NCBI RefSeq assembly: GCF_003286645.3
Contig: NZ_CP127382.2
Location: 1,860,001 to 1,924,000 of the forward strand
Source: Aerococcus tenax
Lineage (GTDB): Bacteria; Bacillota; Bacilli; Lactobacillales; Aerococcaceae
Length of the DNA: 64,000 nt
Reading direction: 5' to 3'
Shown: in pieces, positions 8,807 through 16,666 of the stretch
Layout of the letters: each line of letters begins with the position of its first letter
Numbering within the stretch: position 1 is the stretch's first letter
Program-made: the position numbers and the translations under genes
The notes under the pieces: model-generated
What the model saw: only the letters and a program-made list of their open reading frames with translations
What the model was told of the DNA's origin: nothing
Databases searched by the model: none

Positions 8807-9719
8807 TTTTTCTAGCCTCGCCTTCGATAATCTTATAGATAAATCCATCTGCTTTTTGGAGTAAATTTTGAGATTCTTCAAATGAAACTTTTTCTGCTAG
8901 CATCACGACCGCATTCTTCACATTAAAATGACTAGCTACTAATGCCTCATGTGCTTGCTCATAAGAAGCTTCAGTAATATTACTGATAATTCTTGTCGCC
9001 CGGTCTTCTAATTTTTCATTGGTGACATTAATATCGATCATTAAATTCTGGTAAACCTTACCAATTTGTATCATTGAAACAGTAGATAACATGTTCAAGA
9101 CCAATTTCTGTGCTGTTCCTGCTTTGAGTCGAGTAGATCCGGTTAATATTTCTGGTCCAACGATTACTTCAATACTTATTTTAGCTAGTGAAGAAATTGC
9201 TGATTCATCATTGCAAGAGAGTGCAATCGTCTTAGCGCCAAGCTGATTGGCATACTCTAAACCGCCCATAACATAGGGCGTTCTTCCACTGGCACTGACC
9301 CCTACTACAGTGTCTAGCGGACTTAGCTTAATATCCTTTAAATCATTTTTTCCTAACTTTTCATCATCTTCGGCTCCTTCAACAGCTTTTGTCATTGCTC
9401 GTTCGCCCCCAGCAATGAGACCAACCACCATATCAGGAGAGGTTCCAAAGGTAGGGACACATTCTGCCGCATCTAAAACCCCAAGCCGTCCACTCGTCCC
9501 AGCTCCCATATAGATTAAGCGTCCATCATGATTAAAGGAATCAACAATCATTTGAATAGCTGCTTCAATCTTGGGTAAGACCTTGCTTATGGCGCTCTGA
9601 ACATTATCATTTTCCGCGTTCATAATTTTTAATACTTCTAACACAGATAACTTATCAAGACTAAAAGTAGACTTATTTCTTGTTTCTGTAGTTAATTTTG
9701 CTAAATCTTCCTTAGACAT
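8799..9719 (-). CDS. murQ: N-acetylmuramic acid 6-phosphate etherase MurQ
   Basis: 306 aa, the usual length of MurQ. It cleaves the lactyl ether of MurNAc-6-phosphate to give GlcNAc-6-phosphate and D-lactate. The SIS fold is marked by 'GRLIYMGAGTSGRLGVLDAA' and 'ECVPTFGTSPDMVVGLIAGG', both diagnostic of MurQ. 'TVVGVSASGRTPYVMGGLEY' and the C-terminal helical 'AVVMLAEKVSFEESQNLLQK' also fit. It starts 5 bases after the mupG stop codon and its end overlaps the PTS start. The D-lactate released might be handled by the dehydrogenase at 1769-2776, but that link is only a suggestion. Confidence 0.95.
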   Translation of the reverse strand: MSKEDLAKLTTETRNKSTFSLDKLSVLEVLKIMNAENDNVQSAISKVLPKIEAAIQMIVDSFNHDGRLIYMGAGTSGRLGVLDAAECVPTFGTSPDMVVGLIAGGERAMTKAVEGAEDDEKLGKNDLKDIKLSPLDTVVGVSASGRTPYVMGGLEYANQLGAKTIALSCNDESAISSLAKISIEVIVGPEILTGSTRLKAGTAQKLVLNMLSTVSMIQIGKVYQNLMIDINVTNEKLEDRATRIISNITEASYEQAHEALVASHFNVKNAVVMLAEKVSFEESQNLLQKADGFIYKIIEGEARKNE

Positions 9720-9723
9720 GAAA

Positions 9724-10788
9724 TCATCTCCATTGGATTAAATACTTTTGCTTACTGCCGATAAATTGGATTAGGGGAATATCTTCCGAAGCAATCAATC
9801 CGATCACATTAACGGAAGGGTCACTAGGTAGATCTTTCTTTACAATTTCAAATTCCCCTTCATACCTACCAGCTAAGTTGTTATCGACCGTGATGCTCCC
9901 CTTGTTTCGAAAGGTTTGGTTGGAGGGGGCAATTGTCTCTGTGATTTTTCCTCTAGCATATTGGCTCCTGACTACATATTCACTAATATCTGGACGACAC
10001 ATCTGAATCTCTTGAAAGTAGGAGTCCTTAGCGCTTTTATAATTATCATCATAAGAACCATGTAAGAGAATAATTCCATTATTTATATAATAGGAAAATT
10101 GTTCTAAACTTTGATTTGATAAATAAGGATCGCTTAGATAAACCTGGTCAACATGATATTCTTTGAGCATAGTTAAACTAGCCATAAAAGGTTTCTTCCC
10201 TCTTAACTTTTCAAGGGTAGGTAAACCCTGGTATACCGGTCCGCGATAGGGTTGATCTCCAGAAACGAAGGCTTGCACCTTTAAACCATACTGATGAAAT
10301 AGGTGATTTTTTTGCATAAAGTAATCTTCACCGAGTCCGGTATAAGGACGAGGATAGTAATTATGCCAAGCAGCGATATTCTCTTTATCTGCTCCATTGG
10401 CAATAATTTCCTTAATATCATTTTCTTCAATAGTTGAAGCATTTATCCCTAATTGAATTTTGTGACTCAATTTGGCAATTAATTCGTTAGAAAACCCATC
10501 ATCTAATCGTATGCCAGTAATTCCCCATTGAGTTAAAACTTCAACCTTGTCCAAACTGATGCCAATCTTCTCTAATGAAGCTAATGACATATCTACCATT
10601 AAACTAAGCTGTAGCGTTTTACAAAGGCTAGCTAAATCTTGCAGCCGTTTGAAATACTTTTCTTGATTCTCCTCTGGAATCTGTATCGAAGTAAAAACTC
10701 CTTGAAAACCTCCCTGTTTCATGTTTCCAATATATGCTCTATCTTCATGACTTAAATCACTATTTAAATAAACAGAAAACCCAAACAT
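9724..10788 (-). CDS. mupG: 6-phospho-N-acetylmuramidase MupG (DUF871)
   Basis: 354 aa. The N-terminal part fits the DUF871 TIM-barrel ('FGFSVYLNSDLSHEDRAYIG', 'LMVDMSLASLEKIG', 'WGITGIRLDDGFSNELIAKL', 'NYYPRPYTGL') and the C-terminal 110 residues a cyclophilin-like fold. MupG of Staphylococcus aureus, the characterised member, splits MurNAc-6P-GlcNAc inside the cell. The S. aureus order mupG-murQ-murP-murR is exactly the order found here, which strongly supports the assignment. The start has AGGAG upstream. It is the first gene of the operon; a CRE-like site and a dyad lie in its leader and promoter. Confidence 0.9.
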   Translation of the reverse strand: MFGFSVYLNSDLSHEDRAYIGNMKQGGFQGVFTSIQIPEENQEKYFKRLQDLASLCKTLQLSLMVDMSLASLEKIGISLDKVEVLTQWGITGIRLDDGFSNELIAKLSHKIQLGINASTIEENDIKEIIANGADKENIAAWHNYYPRPYTGLGEDYFMQKNHLFHQYGLKVQAFVSGDQPYRGPVYQGLPTLEKLRGKKPFMASLTMLKEYHVDQVYLSDPYLSNQSLEQFSYYINNGIILLHGSYDDNYKSAKDSYFQEIQMCRPDISEYVVRSQYARGKITETIAPSNQTFRNKGSITVDNNLAGRYEGEFEIVKKDLPSDPSVNVIGLIASEDIPLIQFIGSKQKYLIQWR

Positions 10789-10804
10789 CTTTTCTCCTAT
10801 CTTT

Positions 10805-10818
10805 CAAAAGCGCTTACA
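10805..10818 (-). promoter_or_regulatory. Candidate catabolite-responsive element (CRE)
   Basis: On the minus strand the site reads TGTAAGCGCTTTTG, one base away from the CcpA consensus TGWAARCGYTWNCW. It lies 17-30 bases upstream of the mupG start codon, so CcpA bound here would block transcription of the operon (roadblock) when preferred sugars are present. Confidence 0.6.
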
Positions 10819-10876
10819 TTTCTAATTATATGCTTATGGAAATAAATTTCAAATAGAGATGGTAAATGCAGAAAAT

Positions 10877-10911
10877 AAATTACATAGTGATACAAAACAA
10901 TATGTAAATTT
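10877..10911 (-). promoter_or_regulatory. mupG: Promoter-overlapping dyad upstream of mupG, candidate MurR operator
   Basis: AAATTACATA (10877-10886) and TATGTAAATTT (10901-10911) form a near-perfect inverted repeat. On the minus strand its arms contain TTTACA and, 16 bases on, TATGTA, which would serve as -35 and -10 boxes. A repressor bound to the dyad would cover the promoter. The regulator is inferred to be MurR from the operon context. Confidence 0.45.
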
Positions 10912-10936
10912 AACTTGCAGAATACAAATAAAAAAA

Positions 10937-10967
10937 GCCAGCAGAGCCTTTCTTAAGCCCTACTAGC
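10937..10967 (-). terminator. Terminator of the SDR gene
   Basis: A 13-bp stem with G-U pairs between GCTAGTAGGGCTT and AAGGCTCTGCTGGC (minus-strand reading), followed by TTTTTTTATT. It ends the SDR transcript before the mupG promoter. Confidence 0.8.
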
Positions 10968-11007
10968 ATTCCCATTTCTTATATTATCTATCAGTTTCTA
11001 ACGATAA

Positions 11008-11766
11008 CTAAATCGCAGTCCAACCGCCATCAACACCGACAATTTGTCCGGTCACATAAGTCGACTCATCAGCGGCTAAAAAGACTACTACACTAGCTAA
11101 TTCACCCGGTTTCCCTGGGCGTTTCATCGGCGTTCTTAGTTCGATGAAGTCATTCATAGCTTCCATAGCCTCAGGATTATTGGCTTCGGAGGCGAAGAAA
11201 CCAGGCGCGATAGCATTGACCGTTACGCCGGTAGTTGCCCATTCGGTTGCTGCGGCCCGAGTAAAGTTAATCACCGCACCCTTAGCGGCAGCATAGTCGA
11301 TGATTGGCAGCTCTGGTAAGCCACCGAAGCCGAGAATGGAGGCAATGTTGATCACACGGCCGTAACCATTTTCCACCATCTTGGCCCCAAATTCACGGGT
11401 CATATACATCATCCCGTCAACATCCAAGTTAAAAGTCTTGTGCCAAGCTTCATCGGTAATTTCAGTCAGGGGCGCGTTATTCCCGCCACCCGCATTGTTG
11501 ACTAAGATATCTACCTTACCAAACTTGTCTAAGATAGCTTGGTGGGTTTCCTTGATCGATTCAGGATCGGTAACATCGGTTGAAATCGGAAAGACCTCTG
11601 ACCCGGTTTTTTCTTCAATTTCTTTAGCCGCTTCGTCGAGCACTTCTTGGCGACGGGATAAGATCGCTACTTTAGCCCCTTGACCAGCTAGAGCAGTCGC
11701 GAATTGCTTACCAATACCGGTCCCGCCACCAGTCACCACAGCCACACGATTGGATAAATCAAACAT
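11008..11766 (-). CDS. SDR-family oxidoreductase (gluconate 5-dehydrogenase-like)
   Basis: 252 aa classical short-chain dehydrogenase. The coenzyme loop is 'VTGGGTGIGKQFA', followed by 'LVNNAGGGNNAPL'. The catalytic Ser is in 'INIASILGFGG' and the Tyr-Lys pair in 'YAAAKGAVINFTRA'. The C-terminal 'YVTGQIVGVDGGWTAI' is standard. An acidic residue at the end of the second beta strand is lacking ('AILSRRQEVL'), and the Arg pair suggests NADP(H). Similar proteins act on gluconate, 3-oxoacyl or other keto groups; the substrate is not decided by sequence. It appears to be a single-gene transcript with its own terminator. Confidence 0.8.
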   Translation of the reverse strand: MFDLSNRVAVVTGGGTGIGKQFATALAGQGAKVAILSRRQEVLDEAAKEIEEKTGSEVFPISTDVTDPESIKETHQAILDKFGKVDILVNNAGGGNNAPLTEITDEAWHKTFNLDVDGMMYMTREFGAKMVENGYGRVINIASILGFGGLPELPIIDYAAAKGAVINFTRAAATEWATTGVTVNAIAPGFFASEANNPEAMEAMNDFIELRTPMKRPGKPGELASVVVFLAADESTYVTGQIVGVDGGWTAI

Positions 11767-11870
11767 CTACATTCCTCCATTCAAAACATTAGTCACAAAT
11801 TCATTATAAAGAAAACTCTTCCAGAAAGCGATTACAACAGTTTTTACACATAGCCTTTATCGTTAAAAAA

Positions 11871-11892
11871 AGCAGCCCTTCCAAAGGCTGCT
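11871..11892 (-). terminator. Terminator after the endolysin gene
   Basis: AGCAGCC (11871-11877) pairs with GGCTGCT (11886-11892); on the minus strand a run of seven T follows. It closes the leftward phage-like cassette. Confidence 0.85.
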
Positions 11893-11910
11893 TTCACCAT
11901 CTCTACTCTC

Positions 11911-12762
11911 CTATTTACCAACATCCTGGTCTAACAACCACCCAATCGCAATCCCTCGGTTACTCAACAAGTAAGCCCAATCACTTTGCGGGTGGTCGAT
12001 CTCTTTCCGCTCCATCACGGCAAAGACCTGGCCTTTAACCCAGTCCGCTATCCGCTGACCCGTCTGCCAGTGGGTCGCCCAGTCTGCCACCCGGACCGAA
12101 GCTCCCACAGCCACCGGATCAGCTCCTGCACCATCTTTATCACGCTCAGCCACCAAGCGGTTGACCCGGTCTTGAACCAGCCGGTAGTCATAGCCCGCTG
12201 CCGCTAAGCGCCGGATCCGGTCGGCCCCGTTCCCCCACTTGCGGTCCAAAACTTCCCGGGCCAACTGATCCATGGTCTTATCTCTTCGACTAGCCTGACT
12301 CCCGTACTTAGGCCGGGCATAGCCCTTAATCCGCCAATCATTCCAGGCAAAGCGGTTGCGAGCCACCCGGCGACTGGCATTGCCCTCAATGGTAGTAATA
12401 GTTGACCCCGTCACAGCCTCGACAAAACCGATATGGTCGGCAAAGCCACCACCGTCCCAGTCAAAGCAGACAATGTCTCCGGCCTGGGGATAAACCCGAC
12501 CCAGCCAAATTCCAAGTCCGGCAAAGACATGGATATGACGCTGGACCCCACACTCACGCCCAATCAAGTCCGTCGCTCCCGCTTCATCACTAACTGCAGT
12601 CACAAAGAGATCACACCAGTCATCACTATACTTGGCCAAGTATCCCACCGGACGCGGCAGAACCCGGTTATAGCGATCCACCATGTCACGGTGGGCCACC
12701 GACCCCATAGTCATCCCTAGGTATTTTTGCGCCGTTTTAATCACTTGCTGGGCGGTAACCAT
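11911..12762 (-). CDS. Phage-type endolysin: CHAP domain, CW_7 motif and SH3-like tail
   Basis: 283 aa from the ATG at 12762, preceded by GGGAGG; a GTG at 12771 is an alternative. The N-terminal CHAP amidase/peptidase has its Cys in 'YSDDWCDLFVTAV' and His in 'GGFADHIGFVEAV', with 'GDIVCFDWDG' between. A Cpl-7 type wall-binding motif follows: 'LAREVLDRKWGNGADRIRRL' and 'AAAGYDYRLVQDRVNRL'. The last 60 residues look like a bacterial SH3-like wall-binding module. It would cut peptidoglycan after passing the membrane through the holin encoded just upstream, with which its start overlaps. No signal peptide is seen, consistent with holin-dependent release. Confidence 0.85.
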   Translation of the reverse strand: MVTAQQVIKTAQKYLGMTMGSVAHRDMVDRYNRVLPRPVGYLAKYSDDWCDLFVTAVSDEAGATDLIGRECGVQRHIHVFAGLGIWLGRVYPQAGDIVCFDWDGGGFADHIGFVEAVTGSTITTIEGNASRRVARNRFAWNDWRIKGYARPKYGSQASRRDKTMDQLAREVLDRKWGNGADRIRRLAAAGYDYRLVQDRVNRLVAERDKDGAGADPVAVGASVRVADWATHWQTGQRIADWVKGQVFAVMERKEIDHPQSDWAYLLSNRGIAIGWLLDQDVGK

Positions 12763-12970
12763 AGCCCCCACCTCCCTTGTGATAATCCTCGCTAGACAAC
12801 TGCAAGACCGATCCCAAGAAGACCGCCAGTAAATTCAAGGTCACGACCGCTAAATCGGTCCCGACAAATCCATAAGCTTCCCCCAGTCCCTTGACTAAAA
12901 CACTCAAAGCCGGCATAAAGACCAAGGCCAGCCACTTGAGCCGGTCATACGTCTGATTACTTAAAGGCAT
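12737..12970 (-). CDS. Holin (phage r1t type)
   Basis: 77 aa, with AAAGGAG upstream. A charged start ('NQTYDRLKWLALV') and two hydrophobic segments, about residues 12-30 and 37-58, separated by 'GLGEAYGFVGTD', end in a short glycine-rich polar tail. This is the layout of r1t/A118-like holins, which form membrane lesions that release the endolysin. It overlaps the genes on both sides, which ties the lysis genes into one transcript. Confidence 0.8.
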   Translation of the reverse strand: MPLSNQTYDRLKWLALVFMPALSVLVKGLGEAYGFVGTDLAVVTLNLLAVFLGSVLQLSSEDYHKGGGGYGYRPASD

Positions 12971-13245
12971 TCTGCCATCATCTCCTTTACTCTTTCGACT
13001 AAATGCGTCAACTTAGACTCCACCGCCTGAAAGCGAAAGGCGGTCTCCATTAAAGTGTTTTCCACCACTTGGATGCGCTCATCGAGACGTTTTTGTGCCG
13101 TCTTTTGTTGATCCAATTCGGTAGCCATCACGTCCAGGCGAGTGATCAAGCGCTGGATGGCAGTAATTAACTGGATAATCTTACTAACCAGGGTGATGAT
13201 GGCTACAAAGGCAGAGGCCAGCCCACCCATTTCAATCACTGTCAT
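12961..13245 (-). CDS. Small TM/coiled-coil protein of the lysis cassette
   Basis: 94 aa from the ATG at 13245, with AAAGGAG eight bases before; a GTG at 13254 is less likely. An N-terminal hydrophobic helix (about residues 7-28, 'GLASAFVAIITLVSKIIQLI') is followed by a long heptad-rich region up to the end ('LDQQKTAQKRLDERIQVVEN'). It resembles XhlA- or YvrJ-like accessory proteins of phage lysis modules in layout, although XhlA carries its helix at the other end. It probably sits at the membrane and helps the holin. No specific family is certain. Confidence 0.6.
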   Translation of the reverse strand: MTVIEMGGLASAFVAIITLVSKIIQLITAIQRLITRLDVMATELDQQKTAQKRLDERIQVVENTLMETAFRFQAVESKLTHLVERVKEMMAECL

Positions 13246-13307
13246 GCCCTCCACTCCTTTCTTTATTTCCTTTTTCTCATCTTTCCCTCAGTACTTCTTC
13301 ATAAAAA

Positions 13308-13328
13308 AAGCCCCGCTAGGCAGGGCTT
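13308..13328 (-). terminator. Terminator after the DUF2922 gene
   Basis: AAGCCC and GGGCTT arms close a short loop and, read on the minus strand, are followed by a run of T. It lies inside the cassette, so the lysis genes downstream may need read-through or their own promoter. Confidence 0.7.
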
Positions 13329-13346
13329 GGGAGGTCAATCCCTAAC

Positions 13347-13592
13347 TTAGGCTTCGACTTGATAGATATCGGTCACGCTGCGACGGACATAGCGGGCGCC
13401 AGTGGCTTGGGCATAGGGGTCAAGGCCGTCTTCATTGACGAAGATATCAGCGTCCACAATAGCCGCTAAGGCCGCTTGAGCCACTTCACTAGAAACATCT
13501 TCTTTAGGTTCTTTAATGGTTACTTTCTTAGTCTTGCCCTCTTCAGTCTTGAATAAGAGCTCTAAATTGAAATTTTCTTGGCTTGGCATCAT
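13347..13592 (-). CDS. DUF2922-family protein
   Basis: 81 aa, with GGAGG four bases before the first of two ATG codons. The pattern 'LELLFKTEEGKTKKVTIKEP' with a following 'EVAQAALAAIVDADIF' matches DUF2922, a family of small proteins of unknown function found in Firmicutes, usually next to DUF1659 as here. The fold is likely a beta sheet packed on one helix. It lies 28 bases after the DUF1659 gene. Confidence 0.8.
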   Translation of the reverse strand: MMPSQENFNLELLFKTEEGKTKKVTIKEPKEDVSSEVAQAALAAIVDADIFVNEDGLDPYAQATGARYVRRSVTDIYQVEA

Positions 13593-13620
13593 TTTTCCTC
13601 CTTACTCTTCTAGCGCTTGA

Positions 13621-13818
13621 CTAAACATAGACATGGCGGCAGACGCTTTCCACTTCGGTTACCGGGTCCTTAGCCAGACTAGCCACCGCGTCACGAACCG
13701 CGTATACCGCTTCAATGGCGGGATGCTCCACCAGATCATTGAAGGTGGTTTTAATTTCCTTGTCGGTCTCAAAGTTGGTCACCTTGACCACTAACTTGTT
13801 ATCGATAAATTCTTGCAT
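13621..13818 (-). CDS. DUF1659-family protein
   Basis: 65 aa from the ATG at 13818, which has AAAGGAG eight bases upstream; a GTG at 13827 is the alternative. The segments 'NKLVVKVTNFETDKEIKTTF' and 'AVYAVRDAVASLAKDPVTEV' resemble the DUF1659 pattern. The function is unknown. The DUF1659-DUF2922 pair downstream of a sigma-like factor and upstream of lysis genes suggests a shared role in this cassette. Confidence 0.75.
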   Translation of the reverse strand: MQEFIDNKLVVKVTNFETDKEIKTTFNDLVEHPAIEAVYAVRDAVASLAKDPVTEVESVCRHVYV

Positions 13819-13925
13819 TCCAATCACTCCTTTTTTGCTTTAGTAGCTAGCTACACCCTATAAACGAATTGAAAGAGGCCAAGTGTTACCTAAAAATTGA
13901 ATCTTTTTAAAAAGTCCAGTAAAAA

Positions 13926-13945
13926 AGCCCACCCTCAGGTGAGCT
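13926..13945 (-). terminator. Terminator after the sigma-like gene
   Basis: AGCCCACC and GGTGAGCT pair with one mismatch around CTCA, and a run of six T follows on the minus strand. It separates the early part of the cassette (DnaD-like to sigma) from the DUF1659/DUF2922/lysis part, so the latter probably has its own promoter. Confidence 0.75.
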
Positions 13946-13970
13946 AATGTAAAAACATGATCATTAAGGC

Positions 13971-14498
13971 CTAGTCTTCTAGTAAATCCTTAAAGGGTAG
14001 GAGAAGCTGGGCTAAACGGTTCTTCCATTGATAAATGGTTTTTCTGGCCACGCCAAATGTCCGGGCAAGGTCAGCAATAGAAAAATCTCTTTCTGCTAAA
14101 GCTAAAGTTAATTGGTAATCCCGCTCAGACAGGGTGTCTTGGGCGGCCTGGAGGAAGTCAGCAATCCCAAAATCAAAAGCTTCTGTTTCCGCAGAGTCAG
14201 TCATCAAGTCCTGGTTCTCAGACAAGGTCAGTTGGGGCAAGCGGCTAGTCTGGCGCAGGAGGTCCAGTAAGCACCAGCGCAAGTAACGGCCAGCATAGGC
14301 CACAAAGCGGTAGCGGTCTTGGCCCAGGGGGTTGCCATCGAAACGCTCAGCCAGGTCTAGGAGCTTGAGCCGTAACTCTTGGGCATAGTCCTGGTAGTCG
14401 CCGTGGCACTTTCTAATATTTAAGTCCGATAGGGTCTTATGAATCAAGGCTTCAAATTCGCGCAACAAGCGGTCGGCAAATAATTTGTCTAGAGTCAT
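13971..14498 (-). CDS. Sigma-70-family RNA polymerase sigma factor, small (ComX/SigH-like)
   Basis: 175 aa, with AGGAAG upstream. It has a sigma region 2-like helix bundle ('DYQDYAQELRLKLLDLAERF', then 'RYRFVAYAGRYLRWCLLDLL') and a C-terminal region 4-like HTH ('AERDFSIADLARTFGVARKT' followed by 'IYQWKNRLAQLL'). Length and layout match alternative sigma factors or late activators of phages and competence. Placed between replication-like genes and, after a terminator, the DUF/lysis genes, it may switch on the late part of the cassette. It could also act on genes elsewhere. The function is inferred from fold and position. Confidence 0.7.
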   Translation of the reverse strand: MTLDKLFADRLLREFEALIHKTLSDLNIRKCHGDYQDYAQELRLKLLDLAERFDGNPLGQDRYRFVAYAGRYLRWCLLDLLRQTSRLPQLTLSENQDLMTDSAETEAFDFGIADFLQAAQDTLSERDYQLTLALAERDFSIADLARTFGVARKTIYQWKNRLAQLLLPFKDLLED

Positions 14499-14566
14499 AC
14501 TGTCTTCCTTTCTTCTTTACTAAAACAGGCTGCATCATAAGATGAAGGAAAGCGCGCTCTCCACTT

Positions 14567-14725
14567 TTAATCCTTAACACTTTCATAGAGGGCCATCACC
14601 AAAACCGCTAGAGTCGCGCATAGGAGTAAGGGGATAATCATCCCAAAGGAGACCAAAAAGCCCCGTAGTTGAAAGAGTAGAATCGCTAAAACCGCCACAA
14701 TAAAATCCTTAACCCATTGCCGCAT
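14567..14725 (-). CDS. Small hydrophobic membrane protein (52 aa)
   Basis: ATG at 14725 with GGAGGAG upstream, stop at 14567. The product starts MRQWVKDFIVAVLAILLFQL, has a second hydrophobic stretch ('LVSFGMIIPLLLCATLAVLV') and a short charged end. Its first 17 bases overlap the end of the upstream gene, which supports coupled translation. Two membrane helices are predicted. No family is recognised; size and position are holin- or antiholin-like, but this is only a suggestion. Confidence 0.65.
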   Translation of the reverse strand: MRQWVKDFIVAVLAILLFQLRGFLVSFGMIIPLLLCATLAVLVMALYESVKD

Positions 14726-15155
14726 AATCCATCTCCTCCGTATTTAATAAGTCAGTCACTCGCTGGATCAAACATTGATCTAAATCATAGCCTAAGTTTT
14801 CTGCCTCCTGCCATAAGTGGGCCACTAAGTCGCTTAGGGCAGGCGTCAAATCACGGTCAAAACTCACATCTAAAGCCAAAGTGGTAAAAGCTTGGGTGAG
14901 CGACGGTAAGTCTTCCCGAATCCGGACTTTTCCGCCTAAGCCTTCCACCCGGGCATAGGAGTCCGCCATCATCACTAGGGCAATATAGGCATCCGCCAGG
15001 GCTACTTGAACTTGGCGGGCGTCTTGGCCCTTAGCCTGGTTTAGGAGGGCGAACTTGGTCAAGACCAAGACACAGTGGTCGTAAGCATCCAACAAATCGA
15101 AACCATAGAGACGGTTGTAGTGTTCAATTAAATGTATACTATTGCTTAAAGTCAT
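14709..15155 (-). CDS. Hypothetical alpha-helical protein
   Basis: 148 aa from the ATG at 15155, which has AGAAGGAG upstream; the frame extends to 15185 without a ribosome site. It appears all-helical and acidic, with 'IEHYNRLYGFDLLDAYDHCV' near the start and 'VALADAYIALVMMADSYARV' in the middle. The layout faintly recalls all-alpha NTP pyrophosphohydrolases (MazG-like) found in phages, but the metal-binding Glu pattern was not found, so no function is claimed. It lies between the DnaD-like gene and the small membrane protein in the same direction. Confidence 0.6.
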   Translation of the reverse strand: MTLSNSIHLIEHYNRLYGFDLLDAYDHCVLVLTKFALLNQAKGQDARQVQVALADAYIALVMMADSYARVEGLGGKVRIREDLPSLTQAFTTLALDVSFDRDLTPALSDLVAHLWQEAENLGYDLDQCLIQRVTDLLNTEEMDYAAMG

Positions 15156-15264
15156 GGTTACTCCTTCTATTAAAATGTTATCCATTGGTATTGAGAAACA
15201 ATGAGAAGTCGGGTGAGCTTTGCCAGTCAGAGTCTATCCGCTCCCCGCTCCACTAGGACGTTGA

Positions 15265-16188
15265 TCAGTTCACCTGGCTCTTAGCCCAAGCTGGGACAAT
15301 CTCCTGGTAGCCCGACATTTTGGGAAACTTGGGCTTTTTGTCTTCTTCACTGGCAGGCGGTAAGTCTTCCAGCCGGTAGATATGGTCCTTATCCCAGCGC
15401 TCCAGAATTTTGAAGTAATAGGACAAGGGATACTTAGCTGCCTTGGCCCGGTAGAGGGCTTCTTCCAAGAGCTTGCTTTCAAAGAGCAGGCAATAGGATT
15501 TTAATTTCTCCTGGTCCGCTTCAGGCATGGCTTCATTGAAGAGAATCTGATAGCGATTAGTGATCCCGTTCATCACCTGGTTTTCATAGTCATCTTGGTA
15601 GGGAGCCCTTTGGAGTTTCAGGGGCAGTGACGACTCGCTGGCCGACTCTTCATTGTCATTGTCATTTTCATCCCCATCCTCTTTATCACTCTCGTCCACT
15701 TCCTCTTTTTCATCGTCCCCGGCCACATAGCGGCGTTTTTTGATCTCCTTGACGAAGAGTTGCATAATGGCCTGGTCCACCCGCCGACTGGACTTCAACC
15801 AAAAGTCGCGCATGGCTTCAAAGGTGGCCTCAATCAGGTCCGTATCTTGAACCAGGGACAATTCCTTCTCCAATAAATCCATCACCGGCCGCCCACCGAC
15901 AAAGATGGAGTAGGATAGGGAGTGTAAGAGGGTCACTTCCTGGTGGATGTGCGAATAGGCAATCTTCTTAAAATCCTGACTAAAACGATCCAGCAGCCTG
16001 TCTACTTGTTCCAAACTCAAGCCCGTCTCAAAGGCAATCAGCCGCTTGGGCAAACTATAAATCCCCACCTGGCTACACTTGGGATTAGTCATCAAGTATA
16101 AGGCAAAATAACGTTCCTCCTGGCTATAATGGTCCAAAGCTTCTAGCGACCGCCAAAAGCTCGTCGGCACCACACGTCTTACTGTCAT
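15265..16188 (-). CDS. DnaD-like replisome organiser protein
   Basis: 307 aa from the ATG at 16188, next to AAGGAGG; an adjacent ATG at 16191 is too close to that site. The N-terminal winged helix is of the type that opens phage replisome organisers ('TSFWRSLEALDHYSQEERYF', 'GIYSLPKRLIAFETGLSLEQ'). A strongly acidic linker (about residues 160-195, rich in Asp, Glu and Asn) precedes a C-terminal DnaD-like helical domain ('SKLLEEALYRAKAAKYPLSY' and 'YFKILERWDKD'). Such proteins load the helicase at phage or plasmid origins. It is the first gene of the leftward cassette, preceded by a repressor-type dyad. No helicase loader or replicase partner is present. Confidence 0.7.
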   Translation of the reverse strand: MTVRRVVPTSFWRSLEALDHYSQEERYFALYLMTNPKCSQVGIYSLPKRLIAFETGLSLEQVDRLLDRFSQDFKKIAYSHIHQEVTLLHSLSYSIFVGGRPVMDLLEKELSLVQDTDLIEATFEAMRDFWLKSSRRVDQAIMQLFVKEIKKRRYVAGDDEKEEVDESDKEDGDENDNDNEESASESSLPLKLQRAPYQDDYENQVMNGITNRYQILFNEAMPEADQEKLKSYCLLFESKLLEEALYRAKAAKYPLSYYFKILERWDKDHIYRLEDLPPASEEDKKPKFPKMSGYQEIVPAWAKSQVN

Positions 16189-16214
16189 CATAACCTCCTT
16201 GTGATTGTATCTTT

Positions 16215-16229
16215 TTAACTTGTTGTTAA
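16215..16229. promoter_or_regulatory. Operator-like dyad next to the DnaD-like gene
   Basis: TTAAC-TTGTT-GTTAA is a perfect inverted repeat with 5-base arms, 27 bases upstream of the DnaD-like start codon. It shares its half-site with the longer dyad at 16644-16666, suggesting one protein, probably the divergent cI-like repressor, binds both. Confidence 0.5.
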
Positions 16230-16643
16230 CTGAGTCAGAAAATTTCCACGCAAAAAGAAGGGCTTAAGGTTTTGATCTTAGGTCCTAAAATTCTGGCTAG
16301 GGATTTTCTGTTTAACACTTACTTCACCGACTATGCAAAAAGTGACACTTTCTGTCCGCTATACTAATCTTTAATAATTTTTTCGATAAAAGCCCCTCCT
16401 TTGCCTTGATACACCCCGGACTGGAGCCATTGAAAAGAGTTGAATTTCTCTTTTCATTTTTAAACATATTATATCCAATATAAAAAAGCAAGCGATTTTT
16501 TATTATTTTGCATAAATTCTATTCATATGATATATTCATATTTTGTTAACATTTTTAAATTATACGCTGAGTAAAATATTTTCTAATCCTTCTACTAAGA
16601 GTAGTATACAAGAGGCTGGCTTTATGCGCTTTGTGGTTGCGAA

Positions 16644-16666
16644 TTTAACAACAAAAAGTTGTTAAA
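16644..16666. promoter_or_regulatory. Perfect 9-bp-arm dyad, candidate repressor operator
   Basis: TTTAACAAC and GTTGTTAAA flank AAAAA, a perfect 23-bp inverted repeat. It lies about 45 bases upstream of the TATAAT box of the repressor gene. Binding by that repressor is inferred from position and from the related site at 16215-16229. Confidence 0.55.

Noticed and set aside
12204..12720. Several open frames overlapping the endolysin gene
   Set aside because: High GC in this gene opens other frames; none has a ribosome site or recognisable product.
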